From NCBI GenBank assembly GCA_963920765.1, contig OY987250.1, positions 5,518,001 to 5,582,000 of the forward strand: a stretch of DNA of 64,000 bases. The letters are read 5' to 3'. Below the pieces are notes generated by a model. That model saw only the letters and a program-made list of their open reading frames with translations, did no database searches and had not been told where the DNA came from. A program made the position numbers and the translations under genes. Positions 12,270-27,400 of this stretch are shown here, piece by piece. Positions within the stretch are counted from its first letter, which is position 1, and each line of letters starts with the position of its first letter. Source of the stretch: Ulota crispa. Taxonomy: Eukaryota; Streptophyta; Bryopsida; Orthotrichales; Orthotrichaceae.

Positions 12270-15200
12270 AGTGGGTGGCTCAGACCAGAACAATCATGAA
12301 GTAAACCGTCTGTTGTTGGACACTAAGTAGCGTGATGGGTGATTGTGCAGCTGCTTAGAGTCTACGTAATGGCCTAAGTGAGTGCTGTTTTTACTCTAAC
12401 CCAATCTGGGAGCTGCACTAGATTATAGAATATCCTTTTACTCTTCTTAAACACACCTTCAGCATTTTCTACTATGAGAGACTTCAGACTTCTTTGCTGA
12501 AATTATTGTCGTGTAATTCTATAATGGAGGAGGATCTGTTCGATTCTTATGTCTTTGCCGAAAGTTTTGAGCTATTATAGAGATAATTGGTCATTGCTGC
12601 GAAATGTTATAGCCCTGTCAAATCTGTCCCTCGCATGCAAAACACAGGATGCTACAGTAATAAGATGTGGGAACCATTTACTTGCTTTGTATTGTGTAAC
12701 GATGGTGTACAAGTTTTTGTACACTTGTGGCACAAGTTAGGAAGTGAACAAAATGCGTGCAACAAATAATTTTCTACCGGTTGTGTGGAGAAGACTGCCA
12801 ATTGGTTAAATGCTACTTTCTAATGAAGATGATTTTAACGTCCACGAAGCCTGGTGCCCTGAGAGGAAGGGCGAATTGGCTGCCCTATACTTTACAATGA
12901 TCTTACTCTAAACTTCACGCTCTCTTGGTATAATAGGAAAGGTAAATTAGTGTCGCTGTTCTTCTATTCAGGTAGGACCTCTTCTGCTTGAAAAGATCTT
13001 GGAAGCTTGGCTCTGGCGATCTTTATAGACAGTTGACGTGACCTTCCCTACAGTATTCCTGATTGCAAAATACCCAAAACTAATGTGAGTATATACAGAT
13101 TTTATGAATGTACACCGCAATTCTGAAATTCATATCACTTTTTGATCATGTAAGGTGAGATACCTGAAACGCATTGTACCAAAAAGTGTGTCCTAAATCC
13201 AATTATGACATCTTCTAAATGCTTACAATTGAAACTTATAATTTGGTGCCAATCATTTTGGTTTCCTCTTGCTTACTCAACAATTTTTTTTCAAAGTTTC
13301 ACTCTTCATGGGTATTGCTATCTTATTTCTATAAGTTCTAATAAGTTCTCACAGCCAACCCCAAGGATATACTACAAAACTAGTCCAAAACTATCATGGT
13401 CTTTTTACCCAACTGGTTGTCTATGCAAAATTTTAATAATCGACCTTAAATATTGAAAATCATTTTAAATGAAAAATAAGATAGTCTGGTTATATTTTTG
13501 TTACATCTAAATATAGTAAAACGGCACTCCTTGATTAGGTCCACATACTTAGTTTTAAATTTGGTGAGAAATTTAGTACATGTTGAGAAATGAGAATAGC
13601 AATTACTCAAATTTGAGGTGTTGATTATTGTTCCACCATGCCTTCACCCATAAACGGGTTTCATTTGATGGATAACAAAAAAATAATACTTTGTAGGAGG
13701 GAAAATTTATTTTTCATTTGGTTTTTTATGAAAGTGATCACTGAGATATAGTCTATCGTGGAAAGCAAAGAACAACTTCACCAAATGTACTCATATTTTT
13801 AGGTGATCCAAATTGTGAGAAGATTCACAAACACAATGTAAGGTCTCATGCTACCATTCTAATAATTTTCATGAGGACAAGATGCACTATTGACTTTTGC
13901 CACTTTTGGAAACAATATTATAATGGGTGGGCACTTGCCACACTAGTGCAATGTTATAGTAAAGAGTAGACATGGTTAGAACATCTCCATCTTTCAAAGT
14001 TTTTCATATGTTTTGGCCAATCCTCAAGCCCCTTGATCTCCACCCATGCTCTTCAAAAAGACCTTGTAAACAATCATTTGACCACTTATTAAGGAAAGTA
14101 GAGGATAAAATTCACTAAACTCGGTGTCTTGAAGGACCCTTGCTAGACAGGGTAGGACAAAATATCTTGAGGGAGTTTTGAGAGGGATCTCAACACTTTT
14201 CATTCACTTTGGGCATGTTTGAGCCACCGGTGGACCCCATGTTTAGGGGTCTACCACAGGTAATTTTGCACCTACTAGTATGCCATGTTCACCAAAATCC
14301 ACCTACACTTGTCTAGCTCTTGATTGCCCCCAAGAGGAGGGCCTTATTGTAGATTAAAAAAATAGACTGGTCAATGATCAATAGTGCACTTACAGTGAAT
14401 TCAAGAGCTGTAAATTCGTACTTCGATTCTTTTCCGTTATTTTTTCATTACCACTTCCCCCTGTTTGATACATCTTCAATTTTGATACTTCTTATTCTTA
14501 ATTGCCTTAAGTTTTAGTACTTGTCTCCTAGCTTACAAGATATGAGTGTTTTAAAGCAGGTGAGGTTTTAAATTTGGTGAGGAATTGACCAGATGGGGAA
14601 GGGCCGTCAGAGGAAGGAATATCTTTATGTTTCTGTCCGAACTCTAATCTATATCCATCTCATGCATGTTTGGGAATTTTTCATCACGAATAAAACTCAA
14701 CGGTTCAAGTACAGATAAAACTCAATGGTTAAGTACAGTAAAAATCTCGCAACAAAAATATACAAAACCTCAATCCAGTGTGAAATCATAATATTTAGTA
14801 CAAATTTCTAAAAAACCAGAGAGAGCTATGGCTAGACTGTTACACCTCCCTTTTCCATGAATTCCATGAACCAATTGTTCCAAACCTTGTTCTAAATTCT
14901 TTGTAAACTACACCTTCCAACGTACACAGATATTGGCAAGTGTCATGACCTTTTCTTTCTCAATCTGGTCTCGCTGCTATTAAAGCATAACACAGAGTTT
15001 GGAGATCTATCTAACAAGCTATCTAAGACGTAGAAGCAAGTTTCCCGACATCAGTTTCACCAATGAAGACATGACCAAATCGGAAAATACGAAAACATCA
15101 ACAAGACAAATGAATAAAAACAGCAAAAACAATTTAAATAAAAATTATAAAAAGCATGAAATGCACAACAGTATACATTTAGCCTACTGATCATTTGCCT

Positions 15201-15550
15201 CGGAAGCTCCAACCGGCTGTGGTATAAATGAATAAATCACCAATACGCCTTAAAATTAAACCTATCTGCTAGGATCTAAAGCACTGTACAATCCACAGCA
15301 TCCCAACACATACACAATCTAGATCACCACCTTACGTACACCTTGAAGTACATAAATATTCATCCTCAATCCAGGCTTGGCGATTGAGGGGGATGAGACT
15401 TCAAAAACCTTTGTGCGAGCTCGACATACATTTACCTTTTGGTCTTGAGCTTAAAGGTATTTCTGACTCTCCCCGTAGTCTTCATAAGATTGCCCAACGT
15501 CAACGTATGTACAGATATGTTGCAGTGGAAACCAGGAAATTGATTCAACA
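12270..15550. other. Intergenic region between two convergent genes
   Basis: It holds the 3' flank of the SR gene on the left and that of NOT1 on the right. From about 13.2 to 15.0 kb it is AT-rich with no supportable gene. A 58-bp dispersed repeat (13218-13275) recurs near 63.7 kb. Confidence 0.5.
13218..13275. repeat. Dispersed repeat, partner at 63709-63766
   Basis: The 58 bp from AATGCTTACAATTG to GGTTTCCTCTTGCTTA match 63709-63766 at roughly four fifths of positions in the same orientation. At 63764 the right copy runs into a TTAA-bounded tip, so similarity stops there. The origin of the repeat is unknown. Confidence 0.5.
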
Positions 15551-18415
15551 TCAACCCTTCAAGCCGTCAACTGAAAGGCTTCCAGGTAGATCATCGTCAC
15601 TGGGCTTAAGAGCAGGTGTCATACAAGAGCGAGCAACAGACTCGAATAGCTTATCAATCTCTGGCGCACAGCGTGTGAAGCTGTGTGTCCAAAAGCTGTA
15701 CCGTGGATTCTGATGCAGAGAAAAAAGCTACTCAGTACAGTAGAATAAAAAGAGGCGAAACCTGAATTGAAATCTACTGCATATATGCTCAAATTAGTTT
15801 CACTTTTGCAGAATCAATTAGTAAATGTTGCAGCAATATTCTCTTAAGCTACTCGTCAAAGAAGTAATACCTTGATGAGCTCTATAAAGGTGATAAGAAG
15901 GCCCCAAGGATGTGGCCGATTGACGATCAGCCTCTCCAGCAACACACGAGTAATCTGCTCTTGGATTATTTCCTGAGAGGATGAAACAAACAATCAACAT
16001 TGCTTGGGAGAAATTGATTATCTGGTGAAAATGCTACACAAAAATGCTATATCTTATATCAAAGATTACAATCGTAGTAATAAGAGTCACATAATAGACA
16101 TTAACCATAAACCAACCTATCAGTTTTTCCTAAAAAGTTCATAGAATGACGGTGTTAGCGGGATGCCACATTCTGAATGCCGATTAACTAAGAAAAGCTT
16201 TGAGAAATATGAAAATGCTTATTGTGACACAGGTTCAAGTACAAAGGTAAAGGATACTTACAGCAGAGGCCTCCGCAAAGAGGAACAGGAGAACACACGA
16301 GAAATAATAGGTGTGATTGTTGGGGTAACGCAGCTGGTTGGCCACAGCATTTAAAAAGAGATACCTCCCTTCTGTGTCAAGATCACTAACAAGGCGCTGA
16401 AAAATGTCCATTGGAGCGCTGTGGGTAATGGGCTGCGTGAGTGCCGCCAGCTGCTGGGATGTCTTGCTATGAAGCTGCTGCACAGCCTATTAAATGAAGC
16501 GTCTAAAGTTAGAAGACCAAGTGATGTAGAACTTCACTTCCAATCGACAACTGTGACGTATAAGCCAAAAAAAACGACATGTGGCTCCACAACGCAGCAC
16601 AGGAAAATCTCTGAACAAAAGTGAACACAACTGATTTTCAAATGGATTTTTAAAAGTTTTCGACCTTGCTTCAAGAAGATGAGAGTTACGACAAGCTAAC
16701 AGAAGGTGTAAGAGCTATACCTGCATTCCGACATAAAGCACCAGAGCATTGAGAAGAGGCACATTATAGCGTGTGCCAGAAGATAACGCCTCCTGAGATG
16801 GTAGACTTAATCGCCCCTTCAAGTCCATGGATACAAGCGCTGACTGATTCCGATTCTGCTCATGAAAGTTTTGTATGAGTTGAACCGGATACCGGGTAGT
16901 AGGGCACAAATCGTGCTTCGGTTCGAATTACTAGGCATCGCAAGAATTGGAAAAGATTCACAAAGCTAAGAGATAAAATGGAGCGTCTAGGTGTCTCAAG
17001 TCCCCCAATTTGCTCTTAGTTACTAGTGGCAGTAGCTCCCAAAAAATGATAAAATTCAAAGTTTCCGCTACAAATAGTTATATGAATACCTTGATAAAAT
17101 CATCGATCTCAGTTTTGAGCTGTTTTGCTTTCAGCGCTGCTTCTACATCTGAAAGAATACGTGGCGATTGAGAAATTTCTGGCAGTAAGTCCACCTAGAA
17201 CAAACAATACCACCGAAGTACCCGTTAATAATACACGTAGTTAACACACTAAGAACATTTATTAGGAGCCAAACAGTAACATAACCAGTCCCCTTGAAAC
17301 AGGAACTGAACTGCGTCGTTCGTACAAGTTAAATAATGAAATGCCCAAAAAAACACCCGCAAAAACCATACAGTATAAGTTTTTGAACAAACGTAATCTT
17401 GTCCAAGGATAAAGAATCAGAAGTTTCAAACGCAAGGTTCAATACAACAATTAATCATGTCATAGCATGTTAGAATGAGATAGAAATCCCCTACTTCGAG
17501 TGATAGTCTCTAAATTTTTTTTGAGGGATGCATGCACTGGATGAACCATGAAGTTCTCACCTTGAGATTAGGAGTAAATGGATCAGGAAGACGCATATTG
17601 CGAGGAAATGCACTTAGTATCAAATTGCGCATTTGAATACAAGAGGGCGGAATGACGTCACAAAAGCTGAAGTGATGATCACATAAGAACTCCGGAAAAT
17701 CGTGGAGTAGCACAAGAAGGACACGTAAAGTGCCCTTGTACAGCAGCCGCACCTGCCGGAATTCACCAAGAAAAGATACATAATCCATAATATTTTCACA
17801 TCATAAAATGAGTGTACAAGAGAATATGTGTGCATTGACTGCATAAAGGGGAGATGAACTCAAGCAGATGATTGTCTAATTTTTTTGGGAGGCAGGCAAG
17901 CCCTCAAAAATAAGTACTTTCAAGACAACACACATAGCCCAAATAACTGACACCGACACCTAAAAGTGTAGGAGCTTTAAAACCTTCAATAGTATGCTGT
18001 AGGATAATAATATCATGATGCCAATAAAACAAAATCAGAGAAGTCAGAGATGCATCCTTACAGGTTCACTAAGATCAGCGTTTCGCAGATATGGTTCCAT
18101 GAATTTGAATAAAGCGACCAGTAAACGCTGGAATAGGGGCCAACCCTTTTGCGAGTTGCTCAGTAACAACTTGGGCATGAATGTTCGATGACTAATGAGC
18201 TCCAACCACGAGAAGCTAACAACAAAATCAAAACATAACAGGGTCAGGAAATAATACTCAAAATTTCTCAAAGCGACACGTTTCTTCCAGGACAAGCATA
18301 GTGAAGCTAGAAAAGAGGTTCCTATGTGTCACAAAAGCAAACGTCTCTCGCACCTGAAGCCTGGTACATCAAGCGGTTGCAACATCAAAAATGCGTAGGC
18401 AAATGCACTCAGAAC
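15551..18415 (-). other. NOT1: NOT1 exons 43-50: C-terminal NOT1 superfamily domain (residues 2170-2566)
   Basis: Exons 18354-18415, 18062-18215, 17561-17752, 17090-17194, 16721-16915, 16262-16486, 15871-15972 and 15551-15709. The region reads [100 protein letters not shown] and [20 protein letters not shown], the hallmark NOT1 C-terminus that anchors the NOT2-NOT3/5 module. The acceptor of exon 47 is the least certain: 16915 is chosen because the alternative AG upstream would add an in-frame TAA. The last 20 residues are lineage-specific. Confidence 0.93.
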
Positions 18416-21400
18416 CTGCAGAAAGTGCGTACCAACATGTCATTGCCAATTCACATCGAAGCTGTGCCATACTTGATTGCAGGTGTTCAAAACTTAGAAG
18501 GATCATATTTTCCTGGCAAGCAGGAAAGAAGAAGGCACGATGAAAATTACGAATCGATACCTGGAAATTACTGGAATCCAGAGAGGAATCTGGCGAATTG
18601 AAGTCCATTAGCCAGGTCACAAATAGACGGAAGTATGGACGGGGATGAAATCCCACTTTGCGGTCATTTTCCCTTTTCATTAATCGAACAGTCACGTTCA
18701 AGACCTGATACACAGCAGTAATAAGAAAATTCATAAAAAGACTTTGGCAGATATCAAGCCAGATACAAGACAATAGAACATGGTACTTAATGTAGCTCAA
18801 GTACTACTGCTGAGGCGATACGCATAGAGTATAACTTCATTGTGAAACAGTTCAATCAAGTTAACGAATATACCTTATTAAGAAGGTTGACCTTGTTCAA
18901 TGATAAATCAGATGAGTACTGGAGATCAAATTCACAGTATTAGTAACAAGGAAGAACAACCAATAAATGTATGCAGCAGAAAGCGCTAATTTGTTCTTTG
19001 TAGAACAACGCTATTCAGTTTAAAAGAGCGATACCAACCAATCACACTGCTTCAGAAGTACTTGGCCAATTAAACTAACTGGTACATCCTGGGAACCCAA
19101 GCATGTGTAGAAGAAAATATAATGTATAATGTAGCTTAGGATCATGTAATTTGATAAAAGTAAAGATACTGAGACCATTGCAACATACTCAACCAAAATA
19201 AAGGAAACGAGACCAAAGGGTATTAAGGAACTTATACCTTTACCAAGAGAACAACAAGCTTTGCAACCATGTCAATTGCTGCAAATGACAGATTTGATGC
19301 CTCTTGCTGCCTAGGTTCTCCTACAGCAGTGACGGGCTGAGGAGTCTCGAAGTTCAAGCAATGACTCTCAGCCAATTCCTACTCAAGCAGCCCACGGTTA
19401 GAAGCCCACCATAACAAGACAAAAAGGAACAGATACAAACACTGTTGAAACTTCTTGTCCTCACAATTGACTAATTATTAAACAGAAAATCACAATTTCA
19501 AAAGAAATAACAAAAGCAACGTAACTAGATAATCTTACCAAAAGGATCCGAAAGAATCGATCAGTCACGTCGTCTCCTTTGAGCATGCCAGTGCTTTGCA
19601 GCTGTGAAATGTAAATTGCATAGGCCTTGTCGTTTGTTCCTCCTGGTGTATTGCAAATACGAGCCCACTCTTGGAAGAATTGTGTTGCCTAACACCAAAT
19701 ACAAAAACCATTGTAAAATGACATAAAACAAATTATCGGCTCCTCGTGCTCTTTACTATTATATTTGCAATCAAATTTACATAAAACAGCCTTTACTATT
19801 CATTGCCAATCTCAGGAGCCAACCAAACAAAAAAGAGGTCAGAACTCCCATTTCATGAAAGTGCACATGAACACGAAATGGAGGTTATTTTCTGTTGTGA
19901 TACACACATATCAGGCATCAATGTAAAACTTTCCCACAATACGACAAGACCTAGAAAGCTTACCTGATCCCGAAGTCCAGGAGGATCACCAGCTGCAGTT
20001 TCACGCATGCTTGACTTGGCATCATTTGGACCAACAACACGGCCGGATGAAGGTTGCTGGTGCATACAAAAAAGGATGTTAAACAACCTACACCAAATCT
20101 CTAATTGAACACCAGAAACATTTATCATTGCACAATTCATGTGAAACTTCAAAAAAAACACTCCATAAACAAAATACAGTCAATACCGTGGTATGGTTAC
20201 TTACTACTGTAGTCCAGAATAACATTTGTACGACATTAATAAAGCCCAGATGCTGTGAAACAGATGGCAATGGAGGGAGAAGCTCACTTTTTTCTCTCTT
20301 GACAGCTTGCCTTTATCATCTTTGTTAGGTGTGCCCTTAGCAATTTCCACCAACTGCTGCAGTGACTCAGGAGAACCGGGTCGTGCTGCCAACTGCAAGA
20401 CCAATATTCGACATCAGATTTGCAACCAACGCGAAAGAAATAAACTGCAGTTTATAATGTGTCACTATTTAACTCGGAGAAAAACTATATAGATAAATTT
20501 CACAAGAAAATGACAAAAATCACCTTGCCAAGAGCGTCAATTACATTAAAGAACTCTGCGCTGCTGACACCTGCCTCTTCTATGACACATGTTTGCACAA
20601 GGTATGCTGCAAAATCGACAGCATCCTCTGCATAACATAATTGCACTTGTTCAGTAAGGATCTGTCAAGGAAGGTTTCATCCACAAAGAGCTGAACAACA
20701 AACCAATAAATATTAAACTGAAAACCAAATGATGATGATTGGCACGATGTTCAATAATAAACTAAAGAAAACCTGTCAACTCAGAAAAACCAAAGAGAAA
20801 ATTATAAGATCGTACTATTACGGCCTCCATCGATCCACTTTGCGAGGTGCAGATTATAGTCCGTCAAATAAATTAACTCAGATCGGATGAGACCGACAGT
20901 AATTTCCCGGTTGAACTTACGATCTTCATCAGAGTAAACAACCTGAAAACATCAGCATGTTTATAGTCATTCACCAACTCCTCAAATTTCTTAAGGTCAT
21001 ATTTCATGGAAAATTGCTTAACAAAAAACTCAAGGGTTTACATTTTCCATTCAAAATCTCCTTAGAAATGGTTTTAGTTGAACAGCAGTGGCATGTGTAT
21101 TTCATTGGATTAAAGGTAAAGCTATTTGCACTTACCCAGCTAGTCAGTTCCTTGACCACCCTCTTGCACACATCTCGAATGGATTCCAAAACGCTGAGGT
21201 GGACTAGCACAAGTGCTTGACTGGTTGTATTTTCATACAGCCGCTTGAAAACCTGAATCCAGATAATTCCTCGGTTATTTATACATGTAAAGGTTGGAGT
21301 ACGCCTAATTGGACAGCCCAGATTTAAAACTCAATCTCTAACAAAGGCCTCCGTAAGTTGAAATAAATGAGTATTACAAAGTCTTCAAGGTTCTATTTGC

Positions 21401-24400
21401 AACTAACCTTTTGAGCTATTGCTAGCGCTGCCTCATCCCTACTCACACATTGCAAAATGATTTCAGGAATCTCATTCATCGCCATCTGCAAAAGGTCCCC
21501 ATCCAATAAATATGAGACATGAAACCACCAAAACACAATTGTTCTGGTGTCAAAAAAATGATTCTTCACATAAATTCAAGAAAAGGAGGACTGCGTTTCC
21601 AAAACCTACCCGCACTTCATCGTCAAGGGACACTTGAGGGCTTAACGAAGATGTCCGGGAAGATGCGAGATCCAACTGAAAAAACCACCACAATCAATAA
21701 GCTATCAACCAAGAAAGGAAAAAACGTCGACAAGTGCAACTCACACTCCCTCCACAACGGCAAACCAAATTCTCCTGGCATCTAGCCAGGTACCCAGTAT
21801 TCAATCTAACCCTAAATAGTTAGGTACCTACTGCAGTCTTGGTCTCACAACAATATTATATAAACAAGAGCAACTATAGTACTTCCATCACAATCATACA
21901 CTGCACCAATTCCCAATAAGCACCGAGTTTTGTGTTCATGGAACTTTCATAAATGCAACATCAGGATTCAGATGTAGTACACATTAGTACCAAACTACAA
22001 AATAAGCTAACACATACTAAAAGGCATCGATCAAATACAATAAATCCATTGAACTGCCACCACTAGAATTGCTTGTGCCTACCTTCTGTGCCGTTGAATT
22101 GTACTTTTCCAAAGCTTCTCCAGTAGTGAGGGATAGATCCTGTATTAAGGGTCCAACCTGTTCAACCAGCAAGGGTGGTGTTGAAGATTGTGTAGTCCCC
22201 AGCATACCCTGCAATTGCCTAACCCATATGAGACTGCTACACCAAAACATGCATTCGAAACACACTGCATTAAGACTCTTAGAATCTTCTTCACTAGTTA
22301 CACCTCTGGTATTGAAAATTTGAGGACTCTACCTTCAAAGCAGTTGTGACCTCTACCACGTTGGATTCAGGAGGAGTTGAAGCATTGGTGTATGATTGAA
22401 ACAAGAGCGAAGAGTCTTGAGGTAGTCGAGCAAGCCCCTCTACTCCACCAGCAGATGATGCTGACCCGAATCTGTAACAGCAAATAACCCACTCAGAAAA
22501 GTAGTAAAATTGAAGCAGACGTACCCATGACCGGCAGTTCAAGGGCTACACCTGCGTTTATTGCAACCAGTTAAAATAATAATAATTAATACAAATTAAT
22601 TAAGGAAATTTAACTTCAGCCGAGATTGAGTCATAACTTTGGGAACTATGTTGGATGAGTTATGGAATTTCATAGTTCAACGTTTAGGCAACAGTGAGGT
22701 GGGAAATCATTCTGATGTTAAAATCCAGATCCAGTTTTGAAATCTTGCATACTTTTGCTTCTACTTTTGTAAAGTCTGTTATTTACCTCAAATTTGTCAA
22801 AAGGTATGATAAAAAAGGGTTGCTTTTCAAAGAATCAAGCATTCCTTTGGATAAACGAGAAACTAACTGAATGAAACATCACTCTAAAGCAGTCTGTCAT
22901 CATCCAGAATATGTATTTTGGAGCGCTTAGGGGCTAACAAAAACCTAGAAAACATAGGATTTCCTCAAATGGAGTTACTCTAAGTGATCATTTCAACGTA
23001 ATGATTACCTCTGAAAAGTAAGTTTCATGGGGTGTCATTCCAGATCAGCTGTCGGAATGGGAAAATCTAACACCTAGGTGATAACCTCCATCCAAAAGTA
23101 TGCTTGGATGAAACATCAGGACGCATTGTAAGGATGTAGTATATGAAGAAACGAACCTTAACGGCGTTGGTTCCCTCATGTCCAGCTCATCAGATGACAC
23201 ATCTGAAACTTGAGCTGTTCCAGGCACCGACGGGGATGAAACTCCAATCAGCGAGAGGGTGGTTGCACTAGACTCACGACCAGGCGCAGGATATACACCT
23301 CTCGCTGTTAGGCTTGTAATACCTGGAGGGCCTGCACTCGTTGCAGGCGTGACACTTGCTTGATTTTGCCAAGGGAGTCGAGCAAAATCCTGCCAACCAG
23401 CAAGTCATCAGCAGTATAACAAAAATAGATAAACAACCAGAAAAGCTCCTGCAGATATACTTAAACCAATTCACAGCTGCAGACGTCTGGTCGAAAGAAG
23501 CCAATCTGTAAAAATGGAGAGTCAAAAGGAGCTATTGAATTCACCATATTAAACAATAAACGCACGCACGTCGAATACACAAGATCAAGAGTCAATATTC
23601 TAATGTAATAAAGTATTGAGGCTCAATGACAATGAGCACTTGGTATACTATGCTTAATATCATAGAGATGATCAACACCCGCCAAGAAGGAAAATATGGA
23701 TACCCAACATAGTGTAGATACTCGAAGTCAATGATTCCAAAACAAAGAATTAAGCAAAGTCACTTAATAAATACTACTCCACTGACTCACATCAAGTGAG
23801 CAAGTAAAAGACACGAGGACGGAGTAATTTAGAAGCATGTCCATTAGAAGTATGTGCGTGTCCATTCATAAATTTAAATACCTCATACACGCGTGCTTGT
23901 GCGCTAGACAATCTGCCTGGTCTTGGGCGAAGGGCCTCAGGAAGAGGAGTGAGATTCTGATTCGTATATATGAATTTGTCATAGTAAGCTGCACCAGTAC
24001 GAAGCCTGTCAGCTCTTCGAACCGCCAGGACAGGAGCGATCACCTCTTCTAAATCCCGCTGTGCCTGTCAAATTTTCAAAGGCACACACACTAAATAAAG
24101 AACCTGAACACAGATAACTAGAGGGAAGTGTAAATATCCTTTGAAAGAGAAAAGCAAATAATTTCAACATATGGTACTATAGAAACTTGAGATCAGTTCC
24201 TAAAGCCAAGAGAGAAAGAATACCTTCTCAGTAGCAGCTTTCTCAATCACAGCACAACCCAAGTCTAAATTATCATTCGTCACTAAGTTCACGGCTTGCT
24301 CTAACACATCTTGAGAAATAGCTGTCTGCATTAAACTCCTGAGATAATTTGCCATGGCAACTCTCAAGGGCTCCTGCCAGAGAAATAAGAACTGCTATCA

Positions 24401-27400
24401 GGAGATAGAGCTATGCCAAAAAAATTACATAAATTTACAAAGATCGTTTCACTTTTAAAAGACTGGCACTCCGATACGATTGGTAGTTTTATTGCACAAC
24501 CTCTAAAGTAGCAAACAGATGGACAGACCTAGATTTTCTTCTGACCTACCAATTTCAAAAAAAAAGGTGCTGAGAAGTCTAATGTTGTACCTTGCATGTA
24601 ACATGAGCCAAACTGCCTGCTAGACTGGCAACCATCAAATTGGCTGACTGATTTGTGCGACTCTCATCCGCTTCCATTGCATAGTCCTACAAGCAGGCAA
24701 CAAAGGACGCCAAAAAACTAAAAAGTAAGACGAGCAAAAGCAAAGACTGACATCTCATTCCACTATAGATAATTCTAAAGCCTGCCACTGATAACACAAT
24801 TCGAACTTCTCGCTCATTGAACACAGCAAAACTAACAACTTTATGATACGGTTAGCAGCACGACTGAATTGCACACAAGGCACAGATTGTATAGTCTACA
24901 GTACCTTAGTAGGATATATAATGAGCTGTTCATTCTTCAATTAGCATCTTTTAACCAATCAAATAGAGACACACTAAAACCATACCTTAACAACAAGCTC
25001 CCGAGTGGTCATACAAGCAATCGTCACACTTCGATCCACCACAGGAGAAATAATTTCTCTAATTGCGCGCTCCATAGCTAGAGGCACAAATCTGCAATCA
25101 AAATTAAGTTGCAGGTTTCAAGAACTGAAGGAAATTGATTCAATTGTACCACAATCTAGCACAATGGAATGTTATCAAATTATATAAATTTACTACTAAA
25201 CCCCTCTACCAAGAAAAGTCGAGCTAGTTCACATGAAGCAATTTCTGCAAATATTTGATTCTGTTACAAAATGGTTGCGTGCTTCAAGCAAGGTAGAATA
25301 AAATTTTAGAGTCATTGCTATATGTACCTTGCGAGTTGGAGCTGTTGGCTAAGCCCAGCTAGTTTTGGATTCAAAACCACATAGGAAGTCAAATCAGGAA
25401 TCACCATTGACACCTGCCCAGGAAAAAAGACCATGTGAGCCAACAGAATCACAAGCATTCCCATACCAAGAGAAATCACCAAATAGCATGTCACCAACAC
25501 AAGTGTACCTGACTGGACGAGAATGATGGCTGAGATTGCAAGGAAGTAGACGATACTTGTCCGTTCTGGGTTCGCTCCAAAATAAGCGATGCTCGTTCTT
25601 CCTCGATTAACTACAATAATTATAAATAGCAATGAAATATGAGAGAACGCTACTACTCAGCACTACAAGACCTTCAAAATAGTTCCTTTCAAAAAAAAAT
25701 AGACATCAAAAGACATATCAAGAAGATAAAGGAAAGGGCCGATTAGTGGAAAAAGTCCCAAGCATTTCAAATTCAACATTGACATCAGACAAACCTGTGC
25801 AATTTCTGATGAAGTCAAGGAAGTTGCAGGTTGAGTGACGATAGGGAGTTCAGGAGGAATATCCAACTGTTGGGGCAGATATGGTACAGGCGCAGGTTGT
25901 ACAGAATCGGTTCCTGACGGAGCTGGTAAGGGTGATTGAGAAAACACTGGATCTTTGTTAGAGAAATCAGGATTCCCTTCGAGCTCACGTTCCAGGCCCT
26001 CAAGAAGCTTTGAAGGCTTTACATCCTTCATCTCCACGTTTAAATTCTTAAAAAGAACCTGCAAAGATTAGGAAGTTACAATGTTACGACTAGTTAAGCC
26101 ATATTAACAAAGGCAACAAGTGCAACGATCTATAAGACAAAGAGATGGGTCAGATTCTCGTGACATCTTAAACAAAGTGAGATTTCATACAAAAAGGATC
26201 GGATGTGAAAACTTGCCTCAATATCGAACTTGAGGTTCATCTTTAGATTCGGTAAATTGTATATCTCCACCAGCAAACTAAGGATCGCCATAGTCCAAGG
26301 ATTTGGAGGTTGGTAAGCTAGACTTTGGTTACAAGGCTCCAATACCTGTGAAAGACCACATGGGCAGTACAAGCAACTAACGATAAGAGTAATATAAGGA
26401 TGAAGTAGCTCTTGAATTTCAAATTAGATTATACACAAAAGAGTTAACAAATTGTGTTTCAGACTTTAGTGCTACGTAATCCAAGATGCTATTGTTTCTT
26501 CATGAATCACTTTAAAGTTGAAATAGGATCATACCTTAGATGTAAATGGAATTATGGCAATCATAAGTCCTTTCTGATACGCCTGCACACACAATTGAGA
26601 GAAACAATTATTCAAGTTACATTATAAAATTAAAATAAAGCTAATTCAAGGGCATTAATAATATCATGACTAAGAAACTGAATAATGAAAAACACAGCAT
26701 AGCTACAAACAACAATTGTAAACCACAGGTTATATTACATAAAGATCTTAGAAGGGTGCAGTAAAAGCTGATCAAGGAACAAAAGTTCAAAGGCTCAGCA
26801 TTACCCTGATAATAAGTGACTTTGGATCAATTTCACGAGCTCTCAAAGATTGATTTCGTCTGATGGTTAACTTGCCAAGCCAGCTTCCTAAATTCTTTAA
26901 GAGTGACCGCTCCTCTGAATGAGTCTTGATCAAATTTGAGCCCAATAAAACCTGACCCACACAAGTTCCATTGTAAGAAGGTCTAAAAGAACAAAAACAA
27001 GAAGGCAGCGTACTCAAGTTCAAGGAGGAAATTTCTTATTAACTATAAGAGTTCCATAGAACTGCATAGCGCTAAAATTACTGTATAAGACAAAACTAAA
27101 GAAACGGAAAGTTTAACAAGCCCTACCTTGCAATTTTCATAAGTTGTCTTGACAACTTCCTTATGCAGCTCCTTAGAGTTCATCTTGTCCAAAAATTTGA
27201 TGTATGTATCATGATTGTTGGGTTCGATGCTTGCTCTGTCAAGACGTCAACACCATGCACGCAATTAAGATAAAGGCAATCTCTTCACAATTTGGAAGCC
27301 TGCTTAAATTTGAAGCTAAGAGCCCAAGACCAAGCCTCAACAAACACTACAAGCTCATTCCCTATACTAGTTGAGTGACTTTGTACTGTACAATAGTGTT

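Noticed and set aside
15384..15713. 109-codon plus-strand open frame
   Set aside because: It is the antisense shadow of the last NOT1 exon (15551-15709).
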